Source: Rhodamnia argentea (Eukaryota; Streptophyta; Magnoliopsida; Myrtales; Myrtaceae). From it: a DNA stretch of 64,000 nt. Position 1 is the stretch's first letter. Each line of letters begins with the position of its first letter. A program made the position numbers and the translations under genes. The notes under the pieces are model-generated. The model did not search any database. It saw only the letters and a list, made by a program, of their open reading frames with translations, and was not told the DNA's origin. Below, piece after piece: positions 48,376-59,735 of the stretch. The stretch spans positions 7,626,001-7,690,000 of the forward strand of contig NC_063156.1 in the NCBI RefSeq assembly GCF_020921035.1, in the 5' to 3' direction.

Positions 48376-51154
48376 TCACGTTTCTTCTGTACCATTAATT
48401 TCCTCATTGAAGAGCAATTTCTCGAGCTGAGCCACAAGACGATCTGTAGACAGGCTTAGCATTTGATTTTCTCCTCTCAAATCAGCCACTTCTTTCTTCA
48501 GATCATCATTTTCCTTTTCTAATGATGGACTTGAGAGTAGCTGGCCTTTTAATTGATTGTTTTCCTTTATCAGTTCACTTATCTCCTTCTCCAACTCCAC
48601 AATCTTCTCTTGCAATATCCGATTTTTCAGCATCAAGTCATCTTCCTAACAAATGAAAGCAAGCAAAGCTTCCATAAAATGAACGTATTTGACATATAAG
48701 AGAAGCAGTTGAATAACCTACCATGCCAGCTGATGATTTTCTAGGAGAGTCGTATGATGTAGATGGTGATTCAACATGCTTGTTGCACACTTCTCGTCTA
48801 GATAGATAATCAGCATTTATCAGAGAGTGCACTTTATCTGGCGACAAGCAAGGTTTCAGTGAATTAAACATCTCTGACCTTTGTATACTATCAATCGTAT
48901 CTACATCGGAGTCGATTTTTGCTTTGACATCCTGATAATCCACAATTTGCGGGGTTATATCCACTTCAATTATAAGAAAAAAGAGACGAGAAAATTTAGC
49001 GGAAGAAGAAACATGACAATTACATGCATTATTTCAGAATAAAACTGGAAGGAAATAGAACAGCTAAGCTCACAAGATCCATTGGAAGATTTGCCAAAAA
49101 ATCATTTGCCCCGGATTGTGGACCTGTCCCTTGGGGATCATCCGTTTGTGCCGGCAAAATATCTTTGATTGTATCAGCTTCTAACTCAATCGCAGTAGGT
49201 TGAAGCTCCCAGATTATCTAATGCATGAAAGTAGTGAAGTCTTATAAAGTGCCATTTAAAATTGAGAATTGATCAGCACAGATTCCATACCGCTACTTTA
49301 GATGCCAATAAAGGTTGAAATGGATGTACTCAGTAAAGCAGCTAACTTGAAGCATTAAAAAACAAAACAAAACAAAACAAAAAAGAGAAAGTAGGTAAAA
49401 GAAAGAAAAATAAAAAAAAATAAAAAATTAATGGATCTACCTGATCATCTCTTAGTTTCTCAAATTCTTCAGTGACCCACAGTCTTGGATGGGATTTACT
49501 GTTTCCCCATCGGCATGCACGGGGAAAAGTCAAGGAATCATTTTGAAGACTAGGCCGAGCCATGTCTATGTGCTCATAAAACCACATCTACACAGATTCA
49601 CAAAAATGGAGACGTCAATTGTGCAAAACCACATCTGCACAGAAAAAGCCGCACAGACTCTTCGAATCTATTTTGGGCATGTTTGTCAATATTTGAGAAA
49701 GAATAAAAACACAGAAGTTCCTCCAAGAAACGGGTCTTATATGAGTAACATGCTACTAGAATTTTTTTTTTTTAATCGACGAGATAAGTACGTAAAGTAA
49801 ATGAAGGTTGAATGATCATGAACAAGCACATAGGGTGAACCAGTGAACTGGAGAACTTAAGATGGCTTTCAAGATTCTAAGGAAAATTTACCTGAAGGAA
49901 TAAAAGACAACCTCCAACATACTGCATATTTTTCTCTTTCCTTCTACTTAACCACATTATCAGATCATCAAGAACAGCAGAACCCCAAGCAAATTGATGT
50001 ACATAATCCAAATTACTAAGGAAAGAAAGATAGCGAGTATCAATCGTTCCATTTGTATTCGGAAAAAGAAATGTCCCAAATGTAAAAAGTAAAAACGTCC
50101 TTATAAAGTCATCATCGGCTACCCCACCAAGGGAATCAAGTCTACTCTCAAGTGAAGCAACCGTAATTTTCCTCCTCCCAGGAACAGCACCGTAATCTTC
50201 TTCTAGATCAGAAAAAGGCTCACTCTGCTCTAGTATCACCGGCTTTCCAATGACACGAAGCCCCAAAACCAAAGCAACATCCATGGGAGTCATGGAAATT
50301 TCGCCGAGAGCAAGTACAAATGTCCGCTTCTCGCAGCTCCATTTCTCCATCAACTCAACCAATAAATTTTTGCTAAGGGTGTGACTCGGTATGAGCAACA
50401 GATTACCAAATCCCACACTCTTTATTGCATCTCGTTGATCAGAGGATAATTTCTCCACTCGCTTCACAAAGGACGGTGAGGAAAACCTAGTACTGAAATT
50501 CCCAATCTGCATAATCCCAAAAACCAATTGAGATACGCTTTACCCTTTTTCCATGAGCGAATTTAGAACGAGATTCTTAAACATTGGTCAAAACTGATAA
50601 CTGTCTACGATTCGTTTACCAAATGAGTTGAGTACAAAACACCACATTATATAGTCAGTTGAGTAGCCAATTTATTCAAAAATAATAAATTAAGAAGCTC
50701 TAGACATGCAAATCAAAGTATAAGCACACCAGCAAGAAGCCCAGCTCCTAAAATTTAATGAATTGAAACGCATTCTACTCAACTCACTACAGAATGCGGA
50801 TAATCAATTGGAGAAAACCTTCAATCCACACAAAAATCGCCCCTTTACGGACTCATCGCAAGAGATTGATATAGAATACACGATTCGAAGCATGAAGAAA
50901 CCTAAAGCACAGATTACTCCAGAACAAAATAGTCTGCAACAATTCAGACATGAAACATACCGGAAATGCTCTAAACAATGATTCGATTTGGTGCAGTGCA
51001 AAGACTCGCGCATGAAAGCTTCACGTGACCCGAGCTTGTAATCAGAACACCGCCTAGTCCGCAAAACTAAAAATGCCAAGGAAATCGAAGAGGTGCTTAC
51101 CGAATCGCGAACTTCAACAGCTACTACGGAGGATTTTCTCCGCGACCTTCTCAT
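48376..51154 (-). CDS. Plant mobile domain (PMD) protein with C-terminal coiled coil
   Basis: I read six exons: 51154-51101, 50506-49892, 49587-49441, 49217-49074, about 48964-48722 and 48645-48376, giving about 490 residues. The PMD ('aminotransferase-like, plant mobile domain') region starts in exon 2: LSSDQRDAIKSVGFGNLLLI, TFVLALGEISMTPMDVALVL, GLRVIGKPV. It continues with DDDFIRTFLLFTFGTFLFPN and QFAWGSAVLDDLI, and exon 3 adds MWFYEHIDMARP and FPRACRW. The domain is shared with Mutator and Ty3 transposons and with the silencing proteins MAIN and MAIL1. A linker follows, then a heptad-rich coiled coil in the last 90 residues (LQEKIVELEKEISELIKENN). The exon 4/5 junction is unresolved: the obvious donor (CTT/GTGAGC) and acceptor (GAAG/TGG) leave the frame one base short. 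Exon 1 is inferred from a good donor. This looks like a domesticated gene, not a transposon. Confidence 0.72.
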
Positions 51155-51292
51155 TAGGGTAAGCAAGCGGCTCCGCAACGGATAAAGGTTCGAATTCGAA
51201 AGCCCTTGTTCTTGAAGATCAGAAAGCTCCTCGAGGAAGAAGACAAGAAAGATCGTCTCTGTAGCGGGTTTAAATTCGCAACCCTTCTTTTT

Positions 51293-51314
51293 AGAGAGAG
51301 AGAGAGAGAGAGAG
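51293..51314 (-). promoter_or_regulatory. CT-repeat (minus strand) upstream of the PMD gene
   Basis: A (GA)n run on the plus strand reads CT on the sense strand of the PMD gene, about 140 bases before its proposed ATG at 51154. It probably lies in the leader. Confidence 0.4.
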
Positions 51315-52565
51315 AAGGAGGCTTACCAGAGAAGCTTCCTGAGTACAGAATACAGATCACTGAAGGAGACGAGAAAGAGCGCGAAGTCGTTTCATTGGAC
51401 GAAGGGACGCCACTTCTGTGCATCCCGCTTAGACGTCTAGCCTTACATGCCTCGAATATCAGCCCTTGATGCTTTCGCCGCGCTAGCCTAATCTAACGCA
51501 TAGATGCATAACACGTGGACTCCCTTTAATATCGGCCAAAAAAAAATATTTGAAGGAATTGATGTTTCGAGTAATGGTATTTAGAAGTCTCCCTTTCATA
51601 TTTGAAATATTTTTCTATACGTAATGCTTATACTTGATCCGTGTTAATGGGGTTAATGTACACTTATTTCCCGGCCCTTTTAGCTAAGAACAAGGGTTCG
51701 ATGTTGGATATACATGGCCAACGGTCGGAACGGGTCATGAATGGTCCGATTCAAAATAAATTCATTTGACCCCTTTATTATATTGGAAATCTAGTGAGAC
51801 ATACCTCACTTGATCCATATCGTTAAAACATTTTCACATCTAACCTAGTTTATGAAAATTTGTTTCTTATGAATAGTTAAAACAATTATATTGCTGAAAC
51901 ACTGTGGATAATTTTTTATAATTTGTTAAAATGTCGATTTTTCTTTGTTATTTTCATTTTTCTCTTCTAAGTCTAGCAAGGGCCAAGACCCTTGCCCAAA
52001 TTAGCCCTATGGTGGGCGAGGGTCCTGGCCCTTTCCCATATATAGCGAGGGCCACGAATCCCTAGCCAACCACAGATGAGGGTCGATCGGCAACTCTCGT
52101 TGGATTACGTAGAAAAATGAAAAGAGAGAAAGAAAAATAATAAATAATAAAAAGACCACAAAATTAAAAAATTGACAATTCGCTTAAATTTATTAGGTAA
52201 CTCATTTACTTGTTATGTAGCACATTTATGACTCACTTGTGCTTGTGTTTAAAACTTGAGGTAAAATGTTTATGACACGCATCATTGCATGTGGATTAAA
52301 CTATAGGTTCTATTCGACCAAAAAAAAAAAAACTATAGGTTATAAACTCATTTTGTCACCTCTAACAGGGGACAAGGTCTTTTACATTTGGCAGTGTCTG
52401 CATTCAATACGTCGTCGGTCGAATCATTAGCCCATACTAATTTTCTTTTCAATTAGCCTATGCTAACTGAGGTGATCATAAAGCTAGCGTCTAATGCAAT
52501 AATGGTCCGAATTGGTTGGCGCGGGACGGGAGCATCGAGTACTAGTAGGTTAAAGAATCGTTATC
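51315..52565. other. Spacer with a degraded GC-rich foldback centre
   Basis: A GC-rich block at about 51970-52110 (CAAGGGCCAAGACCCTTGCC, GGGCGAGGGTCC) is bracketed by a T-rich left shoulder and an A-rich right shoulder, like the centres of family A. The arms are not recognisable. No coding gene is seen. Confidence 0.4.
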
Positions 52566-52812
52566 CTAAGGCTCCTTTTTGTTTGGTGGAAAAATCAACA
52601 ATTTGAAAATATTTTCCTAATTTTAACCGTCGATATTGTTTGAGAAAAAAAAAGAGTTAATGAAAATTCTTCCATTATTGCCAATCGCTCGTGGCTAAAC
52701 ATTCTTGTCTATGATGAGAATATTTACTAATTTTAAAAAAAATAATAAATGATCAAAATTAAAATAATGTTTTATAAATTGTTGAATTTTCATAAAACAA
52801 ATGGAGCCTAAG
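52566..52812. mobile_element. Short foldback MITE, family B
   Basis: The left end 'ctaaggctcctttttgtttg' and 'aaaaatcaacaatttg' are inverted at the right as 'aaattgttgaattttc' and 'aaaacaaatggagcctaag'. About 247 bp without coding capacity. Confidence 0.75.
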
Positions 52813-52845
52813 TGCTGTTTGATTCTCATTAAAATAATTTAACAT

Positions 52846-53092
52846 TAGGCTTCACTTGTTTCGTGAAATACGAGTGCTTTAAAAAATAATTTTCTAAAAT
52901 TAATCTCGTGTATTGCTTGAAATAATTAGTCAATGCAAGTTATTTTCATTATTAATAACAATTTGTGTCTAATTATTTTCTTAGAAGATGAAAATGTTTT
53001 TCGTTTAGTCATTTTTATAAACGATATAAGTGATCGGTTTTTGAAAAATATTTTTCAAATCACTCATTTTTCGCGAAATAAACGGACCTTCG
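52846..53092. mobile_element. Short foldback MITE, family B, second copy
   Basis: The left end 'taggcttcacttgtttcgtg' is inverted at the right as 'cgcgaaataaacggacct'. The internal words 'attgcttgaaataattag' and 'ataaacgatataagtgatc' recur in the copy at 53682-53922. Confidence 0.7.
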
Positions 53093-53681
53093 TATAATTG
53101 GTACATAGAAGGTGTTCTTTGGCAAAGAAAACCGCTACTTTTAATTGATTTCGATCTTCATTTTTCTTTTCATATCTTCAATTACTTATTTTACAAAGAG
53201 TGAATGCGTAATGATTTTATTTTCAATATCAAAATTTGATTTTTAAACATAACATTTGAAGGAAAATTTCAATCTTGACATACTTTTATCTGTCCATGTA
53301 CATTTATCTAATTTCTTGGTATCGTGTATTTTCATCTATAATTACTTCTCTTATGTCATAATTCAATTAAAATGGTTTTGCAAACTTTTGTTTAATCTTT
53401 CGAGTATCGTTTTTTTTTTAACGCGTACTATGTATGTTCGTATTTACTAGTCTGAAAGAGAATTTCGAGCACACGCATTGACAATTTTATGGAGTATTTT
53501 TATTTTACTATTACCATTAGAGATAGGGTAAAGAAGAAGTCTACCGTCTTAAGTTTTTCCTTTGACTTAACATGAGGATGCAATGACGAAGAAATCAGCA
53601 CGCTTAGTTTCGGCGAAGACCAGACCTATGCGTAAGGAAACTTCCTTGTTGTCTTATTTTTTTTTTTCCCCTTACTTCTAT

Positions 53682-53922
53682 AGGTATTTTTTGTTTCGCA
53701 AAAAATTAATAATTTAAAAAAATATTTTTCCTAAAATTGATGACCTGTCTTGTTTCAAAATAATTAGCCAATGAAACAAAATCACGATTGACAATAATTT
53801 ATGTCCGAATATTTTTGTGAACGATGAAAATTATTTTGATTTATTCATTTTTGTAAACGATATAAATGATCATTTTTACAAAAATATTTTCTAAATTATG
53901 TAATTTTTCGAGAAAAAAAAAA
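53682..53922. mobile_element. Short foldback MITE, family B, diverged third copy
   Basis: It shares 'gtttcaaaataattagccaa' and 'aaacgatataaatgatca' with the preceding copy. The ends ('ttttttgtttcgcaaaaaat' and 'aatttttcgagaaaaaaa') are eroded. Confidence 0.6.
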
Positions 53923-54615
53923 TAGGATAGACATAGCGAGTTAGCTTTTGATATTAACTGTAAAATAAGTTTTCCACTGACTTTTCAATTACGTCAAGTG
54001 CTTTTAGGGGCATATCGAATTAATTTTATATAGTTGCTAAAGAACATGCGTACTACCTTAATCTATCTAATCGGTCTTTATTAAGAAAACTTATTTGAGA
54101 ATCGGTCCTAATTTGGTTTTTTGGACATAAATCATGCTAATAATTCTTAATCGCGCGCTGATCCAATTCAATTGAAAAGTTCGAGCATCAAGTTCCATAT
54201 GAATGGATTAATTTCATTAGCAGTAATTAGTGAATATTCAATGATCACTTTTTAACTAAACGTTGTATCGATTGACCTTTGCTTTTTAATCTTCTCTTTT
54301 AGATGGTGTGTAGTGAATAAATTTAATTGAAAGAAGCAAAAATCCTGCGAAGCTGAATTGGAAATGGGGGCAGAAATAGACATCTACCGATTCACGAGTC
54401 AATCCGGAAAACTAGGTCGCTCAAATTTTCGAAACTCGCTGAGTCGCATCGGCACGGCAACTCGTTCCGCCGCGTTGTCGCTCCTCCTACACATCTGAAA
54501 CTTCCACCTCCAAAACTAAAGCGGGCACACACACTGCCTCAGCCTTACACAGTCAAACCGAGAAATTTTACAGCGGTCCTCTTTTTACCTCAGCTGCCGC
54601 AGCACGATTCTGCAG
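53923..54615. other. Spacer and 3' flank of the ATL gene
   Basis: No supported gene; the last part probably holds the 3' UTR of the ATL gene on the minus strand. Confidence 0.45.
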
Positions 54616-55125
54616 CTACTGGACAACGACGGCGGGCTCGTCCTCCGGCGGCCGCCGATCTAGGAGCGAGTGCCGGCAGTTGGGGCAGGACGAGTGCGAG
54701 AGCAGCCACGTGTCAATGCACCTCACGTGGAACCCGTGGTTGCACTTGGGGAGCACCCGCACCTTCTCCCCGTCGACGAACTCGCCGAGGCAGATCGGGC
54801 ACTCCGTCGCCGGGATGTTCGCCGCCGCCGACCCGTACACCGCCACTGGGATCTGACGCAGGTCGCGCCTCTTGAGGCCGGTGGCCGCCAGCCTCGCCGC
54901 CGCCTGCTCCGGCGTCTCCGCCACGAACCTCCGGCCGCAGCGGAGCGCGCACCGGACGATGGAGTTGAGGCCCAGGGCGCAGATCAGGGCGCAGAGCAGG
55001 GCGGCCAGGATGATCACCATGTTCGTGTCGAAGTTCGTCTCGCTGATGTACGAATCGCTGGCCGCCGACGGCGGCATGCCGAGGTCCGTCTCGAGGAACC
55101 TCCGGTTCAGATAGAGCCGATTCAT
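54616..55125 (-). CDS. RING-H2 finger E3 ubiquitin ligase of the ATL family
   Basis: This is an intronless 169-residue protein from the ATG at 55125. The open frame continues upstream, but family members begin near the short [18 protein letters not shown] N-terminus, so the extra 40 codons are probably leader. One transmembrane helix lies at about 36-56 ([20 protein letters not shown]). A GLD-like segment follows at 82-97 ([16 protein letters not shown]), then a full RING-H2: C109-x2-C112-x15-C128-x-H130-x2-H133-x2-C136-x10-C147-x2-C150, with Pro148 and the Trp140 that contacts E2. ATLs are membrane-anchored E3 ligases, many linked to defence, sugar or hormone responses. The layout resembles the small ATL73-ATL80 type members; exact orthology is not assigned. 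Codons are GC-rich compared with the flanks. Confidence 0.93.
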   Translation of the reverse strand: MNRLYLNRRFLETDLGMPPSAASDSYISETNFDTNMVIILAALLCALICALGLNSIVRCALRCGRRFVAETPEQAAARLAATGLKRRDLRQIPVAVYGSAAANIPATECPICLGEFVDGEKVRVLPKCNHGFHVRCIDTWLLSHSSCPNCRHSLLDRRPPEDEPAVVVQ

Positions 55126-57071
55126 AGCCGGAAATCGAGGGAAGAAGTTCCGCGAGGCTCTGGGTTCAGTGGAATTTCTTGTGCGGGACTCGACAAGCGA
55201 TGAGTGAGCTTTCCTCGAGTTGGGATCAAGGCGAGAAGACAGCAATGTCGGGAGAGATTCCAGCTAGAAAAGGACATGGAAAGAGCATCTGCTTTGTGTC
55301 TGGTAGATAAGGAAAAGGGAGCGCGTAATTCGCCACATCTCTAGGCGGATTTTATCCGAATTGGGACCGTTTTCAAGCTCATCCACGATTCGAGCCCTTG
55401 TTGATGGCGAGGATGGTCCTCGATCCCATCCTCAGACGATTGGAGCGAGACGCAACTGTGGGACGACCGGAATCGGAATCGGAATCGCAGCTCGCTCCGT
55501 TCCTTCTTCAGTCATTTCACCCCGCCGGCCAAGCGACGGTCGGAATTTTGCAGGAGAGAGAAAGAGGGGTGAAGGGTTGCAGTGAGAGGTTAGGCGAAGA
55601 TATAAAAGGAGGAAGAGAGAAGGTGAGGGGAAGAGTGAAAGATATTATCTGTGAGGGGATTGGAGATTGGGCACCTAATCGAGATTTAAGGGGTTTTAAT
55701 ATTAGGATATCACAAAGTAATCATGTCACATCCACCTAATCCTACATAATGGAAGGAAATATGTCGCGAGCAAATCTCCGCCCCGGCTATCATCCCGTAT
55801 CGTCGCCTCTATTTGATCCGCTCGACTAATTACTCCCCGACCGACAATAAGAAAATTTTACCTGTAGAAAGTACTTGTACGCGAGAGATCGACAACCCTG
55901 TGAATCTCGCACTAAATGTCGTAGGCCCCCCCGGTTCCATACGCATCGAGCAATCATAAGATCGCGGGAGTATGCAATGATGCGTATGCTCTCGGTGACT
56001 CAAATCGGGCCTCGAGCAACGAAAACACACCACGCACTTATCATCTGGGCAACAGCACCATGTTAGTAATACGTACGCGGAGCAAACCCGCTAATAAAAT
56101 TACAATCACGAGATGGACCGATCGAGGTGGGCAAGATATCGGCTGAACATTGCTTGACCACCTATTATATATAGAAAGTTGTATAAAGTATGGTTTTATA
56201 TTAACCCAAGAGATAAGTTACGAGCCAAATTTGTCTCCCCAAGGGTCGAAGATCAAATAATTTTTTGTACTTATTATGATTATCTTTGTCTTTGGGCCAA
56301 TGAGAAGGAACCCCCCGTTCGAAATCCCTCTTCACGTGCCCGGCTGGATTGAAAGTGCAGTGGGGGAGATTTTGGTCCCGCTAGGTTCATTTTTGGCTGA
56401 GTCATTTGCAGTCGACGTCGACATCATCTTAGGAGAATCAAATCCATTTAATTTTATCATCATCGTCGACCAAGGAAAATAACAAATATCTCCCCCACCT
56501 TTCTTTAGCTGGTGGAAAGGTGGGCACGCACCTTTGTGTTGGTCTCTTCTGTGAAACTAACGAGAGATTCGACGCGTTCCTCCCAACCGTTCGCCAGCGT
56601 CTTTCGGATGAAAAATCCGACCCGAAACTCGTCACCAGGCCCGTAAAATATCTGCTTCCCGAGCAGGGCTAGAAATGATATGTCCGGTGGCGTCGTTTTT
56701 TTCGGAAGTGCTACGGCTCTGCACGTGCGGCATCGCCGGAACCCAACTTGTTCGTTCCGTGCCTTGGAAAAGAAGTCGGGCGGATCCGAATCCTTAATTC
56801 GCCGGCGGTAAAGCGCTAAAGCGTCGCGTGATTATCTCGGGCAGCCGTAAAAACACGACGTCTGAGGCGGCAGAGGAGGTTGCTCGCGGTGGGGGGCCCT
56901 ACTGAAATCAGGGCCGGCTACGGGGATTTATTGCCGCTGCGGTTTGGGCCACACAAGTGTGTCAATAATGGTGGTCACAGAAGCCTCTTTTTTGGAAGGT
57001 ACGTGTGGGGAAGTTGAGGCTTTGGACAGCAATGTCGGGAATACATGTGCCCGTTCATGAAGTCACAGAAA
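55126..57071. other. Upstream region of the ATL gene and spacer
   Basis: The GC-richer part (55126-55700) is presumably leader and promoter of the ATL gene on the minus strand. Plus-strand frames there show no domain. The remainder holds nothing recognisable. Confidence 0.45.
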
Positions 57072-57452
57072 ACTTCAAACTATATGTATTTTTTTTTTTT
57101 TGACACTAAAAATCTCGAACTATACCCATTCTAACACATTTATCTTAAATTTTTTTCGTGACATAAAAAAAATCTGAACTTATATTTATATGACCCATTT
57201 ACTCTTCGTGAAGTTTCCGTCATATAATTTTTTCAGCCAAAATGACGTCTTTTTTGTTCCAATTAAGTCACATGAGCGTCATGTCAATACCGTTTGCTTT
57301 CTCGCATCCACGTAGGCAGATTTTTAATGGTTCGCGTTGACGGAACATTAACGGAGGGTAAATGTGTCACACGCGTACAAGTTTGGTTATTTTTGTGTCA
57401 CGAGAAAAAATTTAAGGTAAATATGTCACATAGTTGGGGGCTTTTGCCCAAA
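57072..57452. mobile_element. Foldback element related to 8826-9345
   Basis: The left half contains 'cactaaaaatctcgaactat' and 'taacacatttatctta'. The right half contains 'ggtaaatgtgtcacacgcgt' and 'aggtaaatatgtcacat' in inverse orientation. Fewer tandem units than at 8826-9345. Confidence 0.5.
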
Positions 57453-57617
57453 AGAAAAATGATAGTTCGAATTCGCTTCAAAACAGTTGGCTGAGTGGTT
57501 AGGTTGAAGCATCTCGCTCGTACTGATGCACGTGTACGGGGTTGTTTGCGAGTGTCCTAAGAATTAGTTGATTTGGAGGTTCTTGGACATCCCATTTTAC
57601 AAACGAGTGCGGTAGGT

Positions 57618-58610
57618 TAGGGTGCGCATGACAACACTTTTGGAAGTAAATTTTTGCTCTAGAAGTGCTTATGGAGTAGAAATTCGTTTGGTAATATAAC
57701 TTTTGAAGCAGAAATCCGTTTGGTAAAAATTTTTACTTATGAAAGAAATTTTCATTTCTTAAGTTGTTTTTCCCCAATTTGAGAAGTTAAGAAAAATAAC
57801 TTCTCCAACTCAAGAAATACTTCTCGTCTCACCCTCTTTTTGTTACGCTATATCATCTTTTTGATCACCCTCTTTTTGTTACGCTATATCATCTTTTTTA
57901 TCATACCCACTTTCGCTAACCTTTGCCGCGCGGGACCGTCGCTAACCGCCACCCATCGCCATCCTCCACCGGCCGCCACCCATGACCACCGCCAATCACC
58001 AACCATCCACTCGCCCCACTCACCGCAAACCTCCGTCGGTCACCACCTGTCGATTGCCCCCATAGCCAACCACCTCTAACCTTCACCGACCACCACCCAT
58101 CGCCGGCAACCTTCGCCGGCCGTAGCCAATTGTCTACCACCACCATTGCCAACCTTCGCCGGCCACGATCGCCATCAACCGTAGATCTTCGCCGGCCGTA
58201 ATTGCCTCTAGCCGTCGCCTCCCGCCATCAACCATCGACCATCGCGCCGGCCACCGCCGCCAAGTCGCCGTTTTCGGTCACCAGAGTAAAAAATAAATAC
58301 TAAATTTTTATTTTTAAAAATTAAATAGTATTTTAATAATAAAAATTATTTTTAAAGAAATTAAAAAAATAAAATAAAAATGAAGTACAAAATTTTTGGT
58401 CGCCGATAATAATTTTTCATAGAATATTTTGTGTTAATAATATTTCAGAAGTACAATTTTTCAATCGTTACCAAATGAATTTCTCTAATCAGCAATACCT
58501 TCTAGAATAAAAGTAAAAAAATCAACTTCTATTTTTGAAGAGAAGTAGAAAAATCAAATTTTGGTTAGAATTTGATTTCTAAAGTAGAAATGTTACCATG
58601 TGCGCCCTTA
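57618..58610. mobile_element. ~1-kb foldback element, family C, with a large GC-rich centre
   Basis: The left end 'tagggtgcgcatgacaacac' is inverted at the right as 'tgttaccatgtgcgccctta'. Both arms carry 'agtagaaatt'/'aatttgatttctaaagtag'-like words. The left arm has a 36-base direct duplication (57830-57902, beginning CACCCTCTTTTTGTTACGCT). The centre (57915-58280) is a run of degenerate CGCCGGCC/CCACCCATCGCC words, followed by an A-rich shoulder. Confidence 0.7.
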
Positions 58611-58790
58611 GATTTTGAGCGATGCACAAATCCCCTAACGCCACGTGCCAATATTATCGAGGGTCAAGCGGCAAGCATGCATTTTGTGCACCGAATGCAT
58701 TACGCGACTATGCGACAATTGCAAACCAATCATGAGCGAGATTTTTTTTTCTTCTTCTTCTTTCTAAATTCCATTCATAAAATCAATTTG

Positions 58791-58990
58791 GATGCACACT
58801 GAATGAACATGTGAGCTAGACAGTTATATCTAGACATGCCAAAATAGGTTATAAACCAGTTCCTTAATCTATATATGAGGAGTTGATTTGTATGCACATT
58901 TAATGAACATGTGATCCATGCAGTTATATCTAGACATGTCAAAATAGGTTATAAACCAATTTCTTAATCCATATATGAGGGGTTGAGTTA
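58791..58990. repeat. Tandem duplication with a 100-bp period
   Basis: Two units begin at about 58791 and 58891 and share 'gcagttatatctagacatg' (first copy with one mismatch), 'caaaataggttataaacca' and 'atatatgagg'. Mismatches are few, so the duplication is fairly recent. Confidence 0.85.
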
Positions 58991-59085
58991 TTATATTGGT
59001 TAATTATATTCAATAAATAAGTCACATATAGATTTATACATAATATAAGTGTTAAATGAGTTATAAATGGGTTTATAACTTACTT

Positions 59086-59735
59086 GAGCTCCATTTATTT
59101 AGCGAAAAACAATTCAAGGAAAATATTTTCCAGATTTTTTGAAGTTTGTTTCCCAAAAAATAAGCTAAAATAATTTTCCACTCATATTTCTCCCCTTCAC
59201 TCATTCATCTTCCTTATCTTTTTAATTATTATTTTTTTATTTTTTTTTTCTTTTTTTATTATTAGTTCTTCTTCAACTGGTCCTCAGCCATGGTGATGGG
59301 CGGCCACCGATTGTGAGGTCGAGCCTCACCGGATTTGGTGAGGTCGAGCCTCACCAGATTTGGCGAGGCCCTATGCTCCACCTCGCCTAGGGTCCGGTCG
59401 TCGGCGACCAGCCGAAGAAGAAGGAAAACGCAAAAGAAAAAAATAAAAAAACAATAAAAATAAAAAAATATACTGAAAGGAAAAATATAAAAATAAACAT
59501 TTTTAATTAAAATTTAATTTTTTAAAAGATAAAAAAATAGTAATAAAAAATATTAAAATGAGTACATTGAGGAAAATCAAATCGATTTTTTCATACCAAA
59601 CGGTAGCAAAATTTTTCTAGTTCATTTTTAGATGTTAGCCAAACATCGTAAAATATCGTCATTTTCCTAAAAAAAGATATGCTGGAAAACATTCTCTGGA
59701 AATGCCACATTTTTCGTGAAATAAATGGAGCCTTA
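59086..59735. mobile_element. Long foldback element, family B ends with a GC-rich centre
   Basis: The left end 'gagctccatttatttagcga' is inverted at the right as 'cgtgaaataaatggagcctt'. 'ggaaaatattttcc' and 'ggaaaacatt' lie just inside. A T-rich shoulder, a GC-rich centre (about 59285-59415, with a direct duplication of GAGGTCGAGCCTCACC) and an A-rich shoulder fill the middle. The ends match the centreless copies at 52566-53092. Confidence 0.7.

Noticed and set aside
57460-57540. tRNA-like words (GGCTGAGTGGTTAGG resembling an A box, and AGTTCGAATTC resembling a B box)
   Set aside because: The B-box word precedes the A-box word and no acceptor stem pairs, so it is not a tRNA; a tRNA-derived SINE could not be shown.
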